Source of the DNA: Amoebophrya sp. A120
Taxonomy: Eukaryota; Sar; Dinophyceae; Syndiniales; Amoebophryaceae
Reading direction: 5' to 3'
DNA: 64,000 nt
NCBI GenBank assembly: GCA_905178155.1
Contig: CAJINV010000022.1
Coordinates: 641,073-705,072, forward strand
Made by a program: the position numbers and the translations under genes. Below the pieces are notes generated by a model that saw only the letters and a program-made list of their open reading frames with translations, searched no databases and had not been told where the DNA came from. Of the stretch, positions 45,901 through 57,000 are shown one piece after another; the stretch's first letter is position 1; the number at the start of each line of letters is the position of its first letter.

Positions 45901-48111
45901 GTCTGGAATGCGGCACCCAGCATGACAAATTCTGTGACATCTCAATCATGCCTATCCTGCATGGGAAATTCTCTGGCAGCTTGGTAAAAAAGGACGGCTG
46001 TTGGTAATCATGCAACACAGATTTTTTGCATGATTCAGATTTAGCATGACAAGTTGCCATCTTCCAGAGCCAGACATTTTTGTATTCCATAGTGCAGTCC
46101 GGAAACCAAGCCAGCGCCGTCCCGACCTCCAAGGCCAGTGCCAAATCCCAGATCGGGCTGACTATGCATTGCAACAGTATCGTCGCGCTACTAGGAGGAA
46201 TAGCATTACAAATTTTTCCCGAAGTAAAAATAGAATTTGTAATGCTGAATTCGCTAAGAACCCAGATCTGTCATGCATGCATGACTGCAGTTTACATGAA
46301 AACTACGGTACTTTTTGCAGAGCATACTGACCTGGTGGCAGCAGAAGCCTGGGCAATACGTGGGCGCGCCGCCGTGCGACACCTACGACGCACTCTATGC
46401 TTTGCAAACGTTTCTGGATCTGGAAGGTTGCAAGAAGAACTTGTGATGCCGCCTTTGGATTCCAAAACGATCTGCATTTTTGCATGACCAGCAAGAGGAG
46501 TCCATGTATAGTGCTGCGCGGACTGGGCATAGCGGGCTTTTCTCCATGAGAAGGACGACGGCCGCTGCTTAAAAATCTGTGATGCTAGGGCATGCATCAC
46601 GTTCACGGACGTCATGGGCTATAATGTGAAATATGCATGACAAACTTTGCACTTTTCCAGACGCAGACATGTTTGCAGCGGATACAGTCAAGTCTCCGCC
46701 GAAATCCTACCTGATCCGGGCATACGGAACAAAAAAGAAAAGTTTCTTTGATGCAGAGCTTGTTTGTCATGCGGGTTTTGCACCGCACTACAACTACTAT
46801 GTGAGCTTCAATTTGTCATGCTGTCCTTCGATAAAAATTGCGTGACGTTCTTACCAATCGCCCCCCTGCGCATGACGAACAGAGCAAGTAAAAAAAGCTA
46901 AAACATTTTCCTTTGCATATTGCTGGCCTGTATCAAATACAAAAATGTCTGGGTCTGGAAACTTGTGTTGCTGATACTTGCATTGCAAACTTGTTGCGTG
47001 TACGGCATAACAGCATGAGAAATTTCCCTCGGCTCCTTGCGGATTCATTCGTGTTTAGCACTACAAACTCCCACCCAGCACGACAAAAAAACTGGCCACT
47101 GGTATCCATGCATTACAGATCTTGTTGTCCTTGAAGTCCTGCATCACAAATCCAGACCCAGACATATTTGCAATGCATAGCCTGGAGATCTCGAGCCCGC
47201 TGTACGAGTTTTGCAACAAGCAGTTTGCTATGCTGTGCAAAAGTAGTATCGCAGTCGGTTTCCTTCTGCTCTACCCAGTTGTTCTGCATGTTGATAAATT
47301 GCATAATGTTTCCTTTTGGACAAACAGCACAAACTGGTCATGCATGTTAATACGAGTGCGATATTTATTTTGCAATGCATATTTGGGGAAATTTTCGGTG
47401 CTACGCCAACTACGGGCGAATCTGCGGCAACGAAGGTCAAGAACTGGTGTCGCTGGAAAGTCGCCAGCCAAAAGGTGGGGAAAGCGATATCGGGCGTCAG
47501 TGGTGACGGCTGGAGCAATCGCGACTGCAATGGCATGGTGAAATTTGTCGGGTTCGCAGTCCGGCACGAGTATCAAATGTAGAAATGTCTGGGTCTGGGA
47601 GTTTACCAGGTTTGTCATGCATATTTTACATGACTCAGGATGTCTGTAATGCATGATCTGGCATCACATATTTTTCGAGGCCTTCGTAACGCCTATCCCG
47701 CATGACAAATGCCCTCCCCGCGTAGCACAAACTGGGCTCCTATTGCTGGTCATGCAAGACAGATTTTTTTAGAGTCCAAAGTTAGCATCACAAGTTCCAA
47801 CCTTCCAGACCCAGACATTTTTACATTTGATAACGAGCTAGATCAGCCGATGAATCCGATGAAAATCTGCAAGAACCTGTTTGTGGCGCAGTCACTGACC
47901 AACCGGGTCCTATCCTGCGCAAAAGTATCGTACTCGTATTGCAATCATGCATTACAAATCAAATTTTGTTTATAGGTAAATCCGCATTACAAATTTTATT
48001 TCTCATGCTGAGAAAATTTGTAATGCATTTATACGAGTACGATACTTTTGCAGTTCATAGGTCCAAAGCCTCGTCGACAATGCGCTCAGTGCGCCAAGTC
48101 GCGAACGATAA
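42931..48111 (+). CDS. Gene 9: predicted secreted protein of unknown function, sixteen introners and one ordinary intron
   Basis: Eighteen exons: 42931-43103, 43378-43433, 43584-43594, 43789-43847, 44100-44121, 44389-44586, 44737-44920, 45076-45149, 45418-45479, 45640-45828, 46097-46162, 46332-46395, 46690-46722, 46925-46930, 47185-47228, 47387-47570, 47838-47910, 48065-48111. Sum 1545 nt, 514 residues. The N-terminus has a basic start and hydrophobic run (SRVFTVCCSLSLFLHDKFLL), a probable leader. Next come a proline-rich linker (PPPPPKPKPKPDEPP) and a Cys-containing region (FCTGLGCLGGMGFP). There are two similar-sized segments built around KW(C) (FNKWCTARV and KNWCRWKVA). The intron 45480-45639 is the only non-introner one; it is chosen because it is the GT-AG pair that restores frame. 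No family is recognised. Confidence 0.78.
43104..43372. mobile_element. Introner family A
   Basis: Direct repeat GAACC, perfect. Gene 9, phase 2. Confidence 0.93.
43434..43578. mobile_element. Introner family B
   Basis: Direct repeat CGGTG, perfect. Gene 9, phase 1. Left end TATCCTGTG, right end GTGCATA. Confidence 0.92.
43595..43783. mobile_element. Introner family B, diverged
   Basis: Flanks GCTCC and AGTCC (3 of 5). Gene 9, phase 0; only 11 bp of exon after the previous insert. Confidence 0.8.
43848..44094. mobile_element. Introner, singleton family (ends TATGAGCGTGCACCACCCCC)
   Basis: Flanks TGCCG and TGCCA (4 of 5). Inverted arms CACCCCCCCTCG and CGAGGGGGAGCAGGGGGG. Gene 9, phase 2. 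Confidence 0.82.
44122..44383. mobile_element. Introner family A
   Basis: Flanks CGCCA and CACCA (4 of 5). Gene 9, phase 0, inside the proline-rich linker. Confidence 0.9.
44587..44731. mobile_element. Introner family B
   Basis: Direct repeat ACCCG, perfect. Gene 9, phase 0. Confidence 0.93.
44921..45070. mobile_element. Introner family B
   Basis: Direct repeat TGCGG, perfect. Gene 9, phase 1. Unlike ends: TATGCATTGC at left, GCATAGGATA at right. Confidence 0.92.
45150..45412. mobile_element. Introner family A
   Basis: Direct repeat TGACA, perfect. Gene 9, phase 0. Confidence 0.93.
45480..45639 (+). other. Candidate ordinary intron inside a tandem duplication
   Basis: GTACGG ... CTACTAG, 160 bp, phase 2. 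It spans most of the first copy of a duplicated segment of about 110 bp (TTGCTACTAG then CACCCCGTCAAAAAT at 45517 and 45631). Removing it is the simplest way to join MKYR to IWGVTPSKM in frame. Confidence 0.5.
45829..46091. mobile_element. Introner family A
   Basis: Flanks GCGCA and GTGCA (4 of 5). Gene 9, phase 2. Confidence 0.9.
46163..46326. mobile_element. Introner family B
   Basis: Direct repeat CTGAC, perfect. Gene 9, phase 2. Confidence 0.9.
46396..46684. mobile_element. Introner family A
   Basis: Flanks CACTC and CAGTC (4 of 5). Gene 9, phase 0. Ends worn. Confidence 0.85.
46723..46919. mobile_element. Probable introner, unassigned family
   Basis: No good direct repeat (GGGCA, TTGCT) and weak ends (TACGGAACAAAAAAG, CCTTTGCATA). 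It is called because the interior carries TTTGTCATGC words, and removal with a 6-nt exon keeps the gene 9 frame. Confidence 0.5.
46931..47179. mobile_element. Introner family A
   Basis: Direct repeat GCCTG, perfect. Gene 9, phase 0. Confidence 0.92.
47229..47381. mobile_element. Introner family B
   Basis: Flanks TTTGC and TTTGG (4 of 5). Gene 9, phase 2. Interior diverged. Confidence 0.85.
47571..47832. mobile_element. Introner family A
   Basis: Direct repeat ACGAG, perfect. Gene 9, phase 0. Confidence 0.93.
47911..48059. mobile_element. Introner family B
   Basis: Direct repeat GGTCC, perfect. Gene 9, phase 1. Left end TATCCTGCG, right end CAGTTCATA. Confidence 0.93.
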
Positions 48112-49058
48112 GGATATAAACTCACTCATCGCAAATAGCATGACAAATAGCAGCAGAAGTAGTAAATATGTAGCTATGGTGCACACGACCTCCGCTGCAT
48201 ATGATGCATTCATTTTTTCCAGCTGAAGTTGTAATTCGAAAAAACCAATAAGGTTTGCTCTTTTCCAGGACGAAGTAAAAATTTAGAGCTCATGGAGCTA
48301 CAGCTAGTGCTAGTGCTACAGTATACAAGTACAAGTAAAACAACTCCTGCTCATTTATAGCTTTGTGCTTGTTAGCAGCAGCGGCTTCAGAATGTGTAGA
48401 TTCTGGTGCTGCGTTGAAGCTACTAAAAGATCAGCTGTTCATACTTCTTGTGTTCACGAAATATAATAGCCAAACCAGGCGAACGCAAGGAAGAACGGAA
48501 GATTGCTGTGCTGTGATGATGTGGTTTTGGTTTTAGTGATGCTGAAATCGAGAAAGACAAAATGATCCTTCATCTTTGTTGAAACTACAGATCCTGCTTC
48601 CCGTTTTTCGTTTGGGTGCAGATAATTGCCCACCTTCGTCGTTCTTGTTTTTTGATGAACAGGGACAAAGCATCGCTTCTTCACTCATAAGGCATATTTG
48701 ATGAAAGAAGTACTTACTTAAGCGATTCCTCCCGCTGTTGCGGCGTCCGCCGAGAGGCCGGTAGGAACCTCTCATGGGCCGTGAAGGACATACCTTCCGC
48801 GGCTCCGGATTTTTGAAGACCATGTAGCAGCGGAATAACGTCGAGGGTATTGTATCCAGGAGCAAATGAAACTGTGCCTCGCTCAGTGTGAATCTTTCCG
48901 AAGTTGAGTGAAAAGAACCACAAATTTTTTGTCTTGCATAATTAGCGGCATAAACGTCTGTCTTGGAGGGCTGGTGCGACGAGAAGAAGTACAAATATGT
49001 CTTCATGAAAAGAAGCACATTTACACTCCAAGAACACGGAAGGTTTTTTCCCTGCATA
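48112..49058. other. Spacer with a possible minus-strand exon
   Basis: On the minus strand, ERFTLSEAQFHLLLDTIPST then LFRCYMVFKNPEPRK (about 48900-48795) looks coding and ends at a GTATGT donor. A second donor, GTAAGTAC, lies near 48720. No full model can be built, and part of the right side may be a worn introner ending GCATA at 49058. Confidence 0.4.
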
Positions 49059-52000
49059 TTGGCCCGGGATATGAACTCGCAAAAGTATCGTACTCGTATA
49101 AATGCATGACAAATTTCCCCAGCATGAGAAATTAAATTTGTAATGCGGATTTAACTTAACAAAAAGATTTGTAATGCAAGACTTGCAATACGAGTGCGAT
49201 ATTTTTGCAATTCATACGGGAAGATGAAAGACGACTTGATCGTCTGTGCGCTGCTGTACCGTTCCTTGTTGTATCGGATGTAAAACTTGTCATGCATAGA
49301 GATGCATCAGACCTTCAATTTGTCATGCATGAAACGCAAAATCATTATACCCGACACACATACAATTCTTCCTCTTCATGTGCAATTATCGCATAACAAA
49401 TTGAAATTGAAGGAGTTCGTGATCGTGAGCAGATAGGTTTTACACGGGACATCCTGGTGCTTCAAGCGAAGCGAAAAATCCTCATCGTAGATGCCGATTC
49501 TGAAGAGGAGGAAGAAGAACAGGAAGATGACGGCCAGCCTGGAGCCAAAGCTGCCAAGGTGGACTCCGCCGAGAACAAGTATCTGCATCTCCTACACGTG
49601 CCAACGCTCCTGAAAGCGGTCGTCGATTCTTCAGGTCATACAACGATCGCTGCAGCAGCAGATGACTCCGCGACCACGACGCTGTCCTACCTCTCCTTTT
49701 ATCAAATGCAAATATGTCTGGGTCTAGAAACTTGTAATGCTGTGTTGGGATTAGCGAATGCTCTGTAATGCACAGCCAAGCATGAGAAATATCTTTGCCT
49801 CTTAGTGTTGCGTTTTTCGCATGACAAACTGCGTTTTTGCATGCCAGGCAAACGGGTCTCTTCTTGGACACGCATCACAAACTTTTTGGTCATGCCAGAC
49901 AGGCATGACAAATCTCGCAATCTTCCAGACCCAGACATTTTTGCATTTGATACCTTTCCGGATTTTTACGCACTGCTCTGTGCGCCCGTCCCAGCTATCA
50001 AATGTAAAAATGTCTGGGTCTGGAAGATTGCCGGGCTTGTCATGCATATTTTGCATGACTCCTCAAGTCAGTGATGCATGCCCTAGCATCACAGATTTTG
50101 CGAGGGCTTTCTGATGCCTATTCCGCATGACAAATGCCCTTTCCGTGCTGCAAAATTTGGACTCTCTTTGCTGCTCATGCAATACGGATTTTTTAGAATC
50201 CAAAATCAGCATGACAAGTTGGATTCCATCAGACCCAGACATTTTTACAGTTGATACCAGCGGACAGGATACCAAGATTGGACGAGGTACTGCTGCGACG
50301 ATGTAGTGCGGATCAGCACGATGACATCAAAGTCGGAAAGAACCCGATGGTGGAGCTGCTGGAGCGGGTTGGCCAGCAACTTTTGTTCCTCACCGTCGCC
50401 TTCATCTACAATGTGCAGGACTGGGAATATCCTGAGTAAAAACATCCCCACACCAGAGTGAAGATGGGGATTTTGCAACACAAACCTAGAACTTTTGGGA
50501 GTCACGCATCACAGGTTGCAGTCCGTAGTGTAGGCCAGGTTCGCAAGGCCAGCCGCATCAGAAATCCATCTGCTCATCCTGTTTACAGCATTACAAATTC
50601 CAAAACAGGATTGGAAATGGCTCTCATGGGGATGCGCATTACAAGTCTTCCTGTCTTTGCAAATCTGCATTACAACTCTGGTGTGGGTAGGTTTTTACTC
50701 AGGATAGAGAACGGAAATTCGTCAAGATCCGGCAACAAACCGCCAGCGACGACAAGAAGGCGAAGCGCGTATCAGATGTAAAAATGTCTGGGTCTGGAAA
50801 CTTGTGATGCTAAAATGTGCATGATGAAAACACTTTCGAATGCAGTCCGGCATGACAGTTTCCCAAAACGCTTTCTCATAGGGAATCCGCATGAGAAGCT
50901 GCGTTTTTGCATGACAAAAGAGGCTGCGACTTTTGTTGGTCACGCAATACAGATTTTCTAGGTATGGAAAGTTAGCATTACAAGTTCCAACCTTCCAGAC
51001 CCAGACAGTTTTACATTTGATAGCGCGAGGGACAGTTCGATTTGCTGGACCTGTTCCAGATTTCGAAAGAGAAAGAGGTCTATTTGTTGCGGAAATACGG
51101 CGTGGTCACGACAGGAGACGACGGATCACGCGGTGGATCTTCTTCTGCCCTACAGCGTGCAAGAACCAACCGGCGGAAGTACTACATCACGCCAAATGCC
51201 AGCAAGACCGCGATGAGCACCACGCTCGCATCAATTCCGCGCTACCACGACATTGTGAATTTTCCAGACTTATGAACTGCAAAAGTACTATCGTACTCGT
51301 ATAAATGCATTACAAATTTCCACAGCATGAGAGATAAAATCTGTAATGCGGATCTACCTTAAGAAAAAGATTTGTAATGCATGAGTGCAATACGAGTACG
51401 ATACTTTTGCACAGAATAAGATTTTTTGGAAGTGCTCTTTACGGATTTTTCGGCGGCTGCAGGAGGGGACCATGCGATGCTCTACAATTCTGTTGTTGTA
51501 TCGTGTGCAAAAGAAGTATCGTGCTTGTGCTAATTGTATATTGTAAGTGTGCATCAAGAAAAACTACGAGAACAGGTATGGCTGTAGCTGTATATCTGAA
51601 CCTGCATGACAAAATCAAACTTATTTCGGAAAGGAGATTTATCATGATATGGATGCTATAATGCGATACTTTTGCGAAAATGCATATGCTGGTACGGTTG
51701 GCACAGCTGCAGGGGGAATCCCGCAGATTGGCCTTTTCAGCCGAGCTTGCTCCCCACCATGGCGGGGGTCGTCGCTGCATTTATTACGCCAGTCCAATTC
51801 TCCTGCTCTCCCGCACGAAAAAATGGATCCGGTCTACACTGAGCTCTTCCACGCCTTGAAGTCGGCAAACACAGCTGCCGCAGGGGCTAAGGCACTGGAA
51901 ACACTGCACGAGCAGACGTTGACTATTCACGACTTTGTCAACAATTTGTTCGTCGCGGGGAGGTACCAACAGGCCGAGAAAAGTGGTACGGCTGGCGACG

Positions 52001-53648
52001 GGAAGCACGCAACGAAGCACACCGCAGTGCAGGAGATTGTGGATGACGTGCATGGTATCCAGGAAAAAAACTCTGTAAGAAGTGGAACTTTCTTTGTAGG
52101 AAGATCAGCATTACAAATTCGTTTTGCATTACAGGGAACAAAACCTGTCATGGGCAGCTAGTATCAGTGGAAACACGTATGAAAGTGGCCTCTGACGCAC
52201 CTCTAGCATGACAAGTGTAACAGCTTTAGCATTTCCTGCATCACAGACTTACACTTACACAGTTTTTTTCTTGCATACATGGGTTTCTCAATCTACTGGG
52301 CGATGAGACGGCGGACGAACCTTGCGTCACCATAGAACACTTCGCGGTCATTATGGACAACCTGTTGCATTCTGGAACAGTAACCTCGAATACCAGATTA
52401 AAAAAAACCGTCGTATTAGGGCCAAATCGGTTTTTTAATCTACGGAATTTGTACTAAATGCCGTTTTGTTGCCAAGCAAGCAAGTAAAAAACGCAATATG
52501 AGTCTGTAAATTTGCAGGTCGTTTTGCAGAGTTGTCTGTGTTGTATCCTCTACGCCAAAAAATGCAGGAACGCAACATACTTACACGTACACGATTTAGG
52601 CCCCGATAGAAGATGTTACGCCACGATAGCATATGGGCAGTTCACGCTCCAGCACCAGGAAGACCACGGGCACATGACACTCTTCGCCCTGAAGTCCTAC
52701 CTGAAGCTCTACCTCCTTTTCAAAGACAGAATCGAGGCTGCGATCCTCGGGCAAACGCACGCACAGCTGCAGGACACGGTGAAAAATCTCTACCGGGTTA
52801 TCGTAAGGAAAAATCCCCCCTCCCCATATTGAACACGCACGCGCCTGAAAATTTGTGATGCAGATTTGTGACCACAAATGATCCTGTTTGTTTTGCAAGA
52901 AGGCAAATCTAGAGAGTCCGCCGCACGGTTTAGGCGGTTTGTGATGCTGTTGGGCCTACAGCGCAGACGTTTGTCGTGCTAGGCACCTACGTCAAAACCT
53001 CTCGCCTCAGGCTTTGCATATGCCTGCAGTCCTCTGCTGCAAGACAAACGCGATTTGTGTATCCACATCCAGCATAGGAAGTTCCGTCTTGATATTGGGA
53101 GGGGGGATTCTTCCTTTTGATACGGGTGTCTCTCCCACACCTAGCGGGCGAAAATAGCGCGTTCGCAGTCCCGCGACCCTTCCAGGGAAAGAGAGGGCGA
53201 AACCCGGGCGTCGGAACGGTGGTGGGGCTGAACATGAAGTGGGCCGATATCAAAAGGAAAAACCGCCCCTCCCCATATCGAAAGCGAAATCTGTGGTGCT
53301 GTATTTGAGTACATGTACACAAATCAACTTGTATTGCTAGAAGACAAAGGGGCGCAGTTGTGGCCTCGTTTGCAAGCGATTTGTCATGCTGTTTCCCATT
53401 TGCAGCTGCCTCGTGTCATGCTGAGAATGCCAGGCTTTCCCGCGCAGCCTAGCACTACAGTCCGCATCTTTTTCGTTCTAGCATGACAAAGCTGATCTGT
53501 GACCACAAATCTGCATCACAGATTTCCGTTTTGATATGGGGAGGGGGGATTTTTCTTCTTGATAGCCGAGTTTTGGCATTTATCAGGTTTGATAGCATTC
53601 CCGTATTTATCCCCTGCACTTGCGAGAGCTTCTGTGCCCAAAATTTGA
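49059..53648 (+). CDS. Gene 10: protein of unknown function with eleven introners, 5' end unresolved
   Basis: Exons: up to 49069, 49222-49271, 49457-49699, 49958-49995, 50262-50427, 50712-50769, 51028-51270, 51424-51498, 51692-52055, 52283 to about 52383, about 52600-52798, 53128-53247, 53570-53648. The frame before the first listed exon (YWPGKMKDDLIV) is open, so an upstream exon is likely; otherwise ATG 49224 could start it. Content: an acidic run after KRKILIVDADS, the helical segment VGQQLLFLTVAFIYNVQDWE, KEKEVYLLRKYG, LHEQTLTIHDFVNNLFVAGR, and LKSYLKLYLLFKDRI. About 500 residues or more. The join across 52384-52600 is unresolved. No family is recognised. Confidence 0.72.
49070..49216. 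mobile_element. Introner family B
   Basis: Direct repeat CGGGA, perfect. Gene 10, phase 1. Interior reversed relative to the copy at 3872. Confidence 0.93.
49272..49451. mobile_element. Introner, singleton family (ends TATCGGATGTAAAAC)
   Basis: Right end GTTTTACACGGGACA. Flanks TGTTG and TCCTG (3 of 5). Gene 10, phase 0; removal joins YRSLL to VLQAKRKIL. Confidence 0.7.
49700..49952. mobile_element. Introner family A
   Basis: Direct repeat CCTTT, perfect. Gene 10, phase 0. Confidence 0.93.
49996..50256. mobile_element. Introner family A
   Basis: Direct repeat CCAGC, perfect. Gene 10, phase 2. Confidence 0.93.
50428..50706. mobile_element. Introner family C
   Basis: Flanks GGGAA and GAGAA (4 of 5). 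Gene 10, phase 0. Interior almost identical to the copy at 8226, including CAGGATTGGAAATGGCTCTC. Confidence 0.92.
50770..51022. mobile_element. Introner family A
   Basis: Direct repeat GCGCG, perfect. Gene 10, phase 1. Same subfamily as 54185. Confidence 0.93.
51271..51418. mobile_element. Introner family B
   Basis: Flanks AGACT and AGATT (4 of 5). Gene 10, phase 1. Unlike ends: TATGAACTG and CACAGAATA. Confidence 0.9.
51499..51686. mobile_element. Introner family B, diverged
   Basis: Flanks TGTTG and TGCTG (4 of 5). Gene 10, phase 1. Confidence 0.85.
52056..52277. mobile_element. Introner, singleton family (ends TATCCAGGAAAAAAACTCTG)
   Basis: Direct repeat CATGG, perfect. Right end CACAGTTTTTTTCTTGCATA. 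Gene 10, phase 2. Distantly similar to the ends at 10135. Confidence 0.9.
52384..52600. other. Unresolved intervening sequence in gene 10
   Basis: Coding is clear on both sides but no family ends or direct repeat were found. It contains a hairpin (GATTAAAAAAAACCG at 52396 facing CGGTTTTTTAATC at 52428). Confidence 0.45.
52799..53122. mobile_element. Introner family D
   Basis: Direct repeat CGGGT, perfect. Gene 10, phase 2. Confidence 0.93.
53248..53564. mobile_element. Introner family D
   Basis: Direct repeat GCCGA, perfect. Gene 10, phase 2. Confidence 0.93.
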
Positions 53649-54030
53649 ACAAAGAATAAAATTACACCAACAAAAGAAACAGCACGCACGCTGTTCCGCG
53701 AGTAGGTGTAGGGCGGACAGTGGACGAGCGCGCATTGTTCATTTTTTCCCATGAGCAGCTAGAGCGCTCCGTGTTTAGCTCGTTTTTTATTTCTTGACCC
53801 GAAAGTAGGACTTTTTTAGGCCACAAGCGCTGCAACCGTGAGGCCGAAAAGGCTGCGCCGCGCAGCTCTTGTTCGTTGTCTGACTGTAAATAGGGAGCGC
53901 ACAATCGGCTTTCTCTGCTTTGTGCCGAATCGTCAAGGCATGTTTGTGCCGAATCATCTATCAAGGAACTTTTGCCTTCTACTAGCCTACTCTAGAAAAG
54001 GCGAAAATTATGCGAAGTTGTTAAACCTGA
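53649..54030. other. Intergenic or 5' region of gene 11
   Basis: No introner ends are seen. A frame from ATG 53940 (MFVPNHLSRNFCLLLAYSRK) could be an upstream exon of gene 11 but is not in frame with it. Confidence 0.35.
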
Positions 54031-57000
54031 TGGAGCTCGCATGCGCATTACAAACCCAAATCCGGAATTACGTCGGAGTCAGCGCACGTGAATTTGGCGC
54101 AGCACTACCCAGTATTGGAGCAGTTTGCCGATAACACCAGCTGGACGGAGCAGTGCAAGAAACTTTTTCCGAAGGGCGCTCCAATATCAACTGCAAATAT
54201 AATGTCTGGGTCTGGAAACTTGTGATGCTGAAATGTGCATGACTAAAATCCTTCCGAGTGCACCCAAGCCTGACACTTTTGCCGAACACTTTCTCATGCG
54301 CAGTGCGCATGAGAAACTGCGCTTTTGTAGGAGGCCTCGTTTTGTTAGTCATGCAATACAGATTTTACAATTACAGGAATGTCGGACTTGCATTACAAGT
54401 TCAATGTTTCCAGACTTGCATATTTGCAATTCATATCCAACCTCCTCTCTCGACATTGTCTCCCTGGCGGTCAACCCGAAACCCGGAGAGCATTTTTGGC
54501 GACTGCTCTACCGATTTCTGGTCACGATTGACGGGTCGGAGAACGCAAAGGCCGAAGCGTTGGAGAAGCAGTTTTTGGAGGTCAAGAACATCTATGAAAT
54601 CGCTGCCAGGATGGGGTTATGCACTGCAAAAGTATCGTACTAGTATACCTATACATTGCAAGACAAATTCCCTCATCATGAAAAATGAAATTTGTAATGC
54701 GGATTTAACTTGACAGAAAAATTTACATGATGCATAAATGCGATCAGTACGAGTGCGATCATATTATTGCAGTGCATAGGGGTTTGCGCACGAGAGTGTG
54801 GTCCCGGGGACGACACGCCGCGCCGCGCCAAGCATTCAGCAACAAGGGGTCAACGTTAAAGTGAAAATATCTTTTCACGAGTTTCTGCAGTTCAGCACAG
54901 CGGATTTACGGCAAGCTCACACGCAAGCTGGCCGTAGCGCAATGTACAACGGGCAGAACCCAATTCCTGGCAAGCCCGTGGTGAACTTCTTTCCCTACCT
55001 GCGGATCTTGTTCTCCCTCTTCCTCCAAGCGGGAGGAAGTGCTGGATACGCACTGACAGCTGCGGAGGTTGCTGAGTTTCTGGACAAGCTTTCTGACGGG
55101 TCGAGACCTGTGGCGGGGGCGGGGGAGGTCCTGAATTATGGATTGCAAAAATGTCTGGGTCTGGAACATTGCAACTTGTCATGCTCAATCCGAATCATGC
55201 AGAAATCTGTGTTGCATGAGTGCCAAAGGCTGTCCACTTTCGACCAAGTTTGGATGGAGTTTCTCGTGCAGGAGAGGCATGCGGGAGACCTCACAGACTC
55301 CGTCATGCTAGGTCCCGCATTCCAGACCTCATGGGTCATGAAAAACTTACATGACAAGTTTACACTCTTCCAGACCCAGACATATTTGCATTTCGTATGA
55401 ATTCATCCCACACGAAAGTCTACAGCTTTTTTGACTTCCACGATTTGCTGATGGGCCTCACAATATCCCATGAGACAACATGATCATCTTCGCAAAAATG
55501 AATTTGCATTTTTGCAAGAAGTCCTACGAGGGATGCAGTAGCAAAACCTAAACGTAAACCTTGTATTCCACGCATGACAAATTGAAGTAGACTCGGCGAA
55601 TTTACTTATTCACATTGGATATTTGAACCCAACGGCGATAAACACCAACTTTCATCTATCAGAAGGAAAAATTCCCCCTCCCCATATCGAAACGGCATGC
55701 TTCCGGAAATTTGTGTTGCTGATTTGAGGTCACAAATCACATTTGTCTTGCAAGAAGACAATGGCAGAAGCTTCCGCCCCGTTATGGAAGCGATTTGTCA
55801 TGCTGTTGGGCCTAAAGGGGGGCCGTTAGCCATGCTGAAGAACTAGACCCATACGCCCCTACCTAGCCTGCGGATCTGGCCGCAATGCCTCTCTGCAATA
55901 CGAAGCTGATTCGTGTACACAAGTCCAGCATCAGAAATTCCGTTTCGATATGGGGAGGGGGGATTTTTCATTTTGATTCCATCTCTCGGCCGCGGTGCAG
56001 GAGAAGCTGTTCGGCAAAACAGATTCGCCATCCTATCAGAGTGAAAAATCCCCCCTCCCCAAATCAGAACGGAAATCTGTGATGCGGTATTTGTGTACAC
56101 AAATCCAATCTGTTTAGCAGTAGAGGACTGCAGGCAGATGCAGTGCCTGAGTAGGGGCGTTTTGCTGTAGGGCCCCAGCAAGGCAGGCATATCCTCTGTG
56201 GGCGATACAGCATTACAAAGTGCCTGCAGAACAGAGCTGATTCTCTGCCTTTGCCCTCTTGCAATACGGGGGCGATTTATGGCCACAAATCAGCATCACA
56301 AATTTTCAGTAGTGCCCCTTTTTGGTATGGGGACGGGGGAGTTTTCCTCGCAATACATCCGCTCGCGAAAACACGATCGCCGCAAGGTCTATCGCCGACA
56401 CCTGTGCTGCGCTTCTTTTTGTGAAACGCGCCTTTCAACAAAGGCAGCGGTTGACCGGCGCCCTGGCGTTATCAAATGCAAAAATGTCTGGGTCAGGAAG
56501 ATTTCGAGATTTGTCATGCATATTTTCCATGAGCCATGATGTCTGTGATGCATGCCGTAGCATCACAGATTTTTAGAGGGCTTTCCGATACCTCTACTGC
56601 ATGAGAAATGCCCTCTCCGCGTAGGACAAAATGGAGGCCTCTTGCTGGTCATGCAATACAAATTTTTTTAGAATCCAGAGACAGCATCACAAGTTCCAAC
56701 CTTCCAGACCTAGACATTTTTGGATTTGATAGGCGTATGACGAGGACGATGAGACGAAGCACACGGTGGAGCACATCCTGGCTTTGACAGTATCCTGTCC
56801 AAAATTATCGTACTCGTATTGCAATCATGCATTACAAACTTTTTTCTCTTGGGTAATCCGCATTACAAATTTGATTTTCATGCTGGATTTGTAATGCATT
56901 TATACGAGTACGATACTTTTGCAATGCATAGACAGAGCACGGGAACAACAATAACCCGCACTACAACGTCACCCCCTTGGACAAGCAAACTGTTATCGAA

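Noticed and set aside
46332-46395. Immunoglobulin-like WWQQKPGQ in gene 9
   Set aside because: An isolated eight-residue resemblance with no surrounding immunoglobulin cysteines or strands; judged coincidence.
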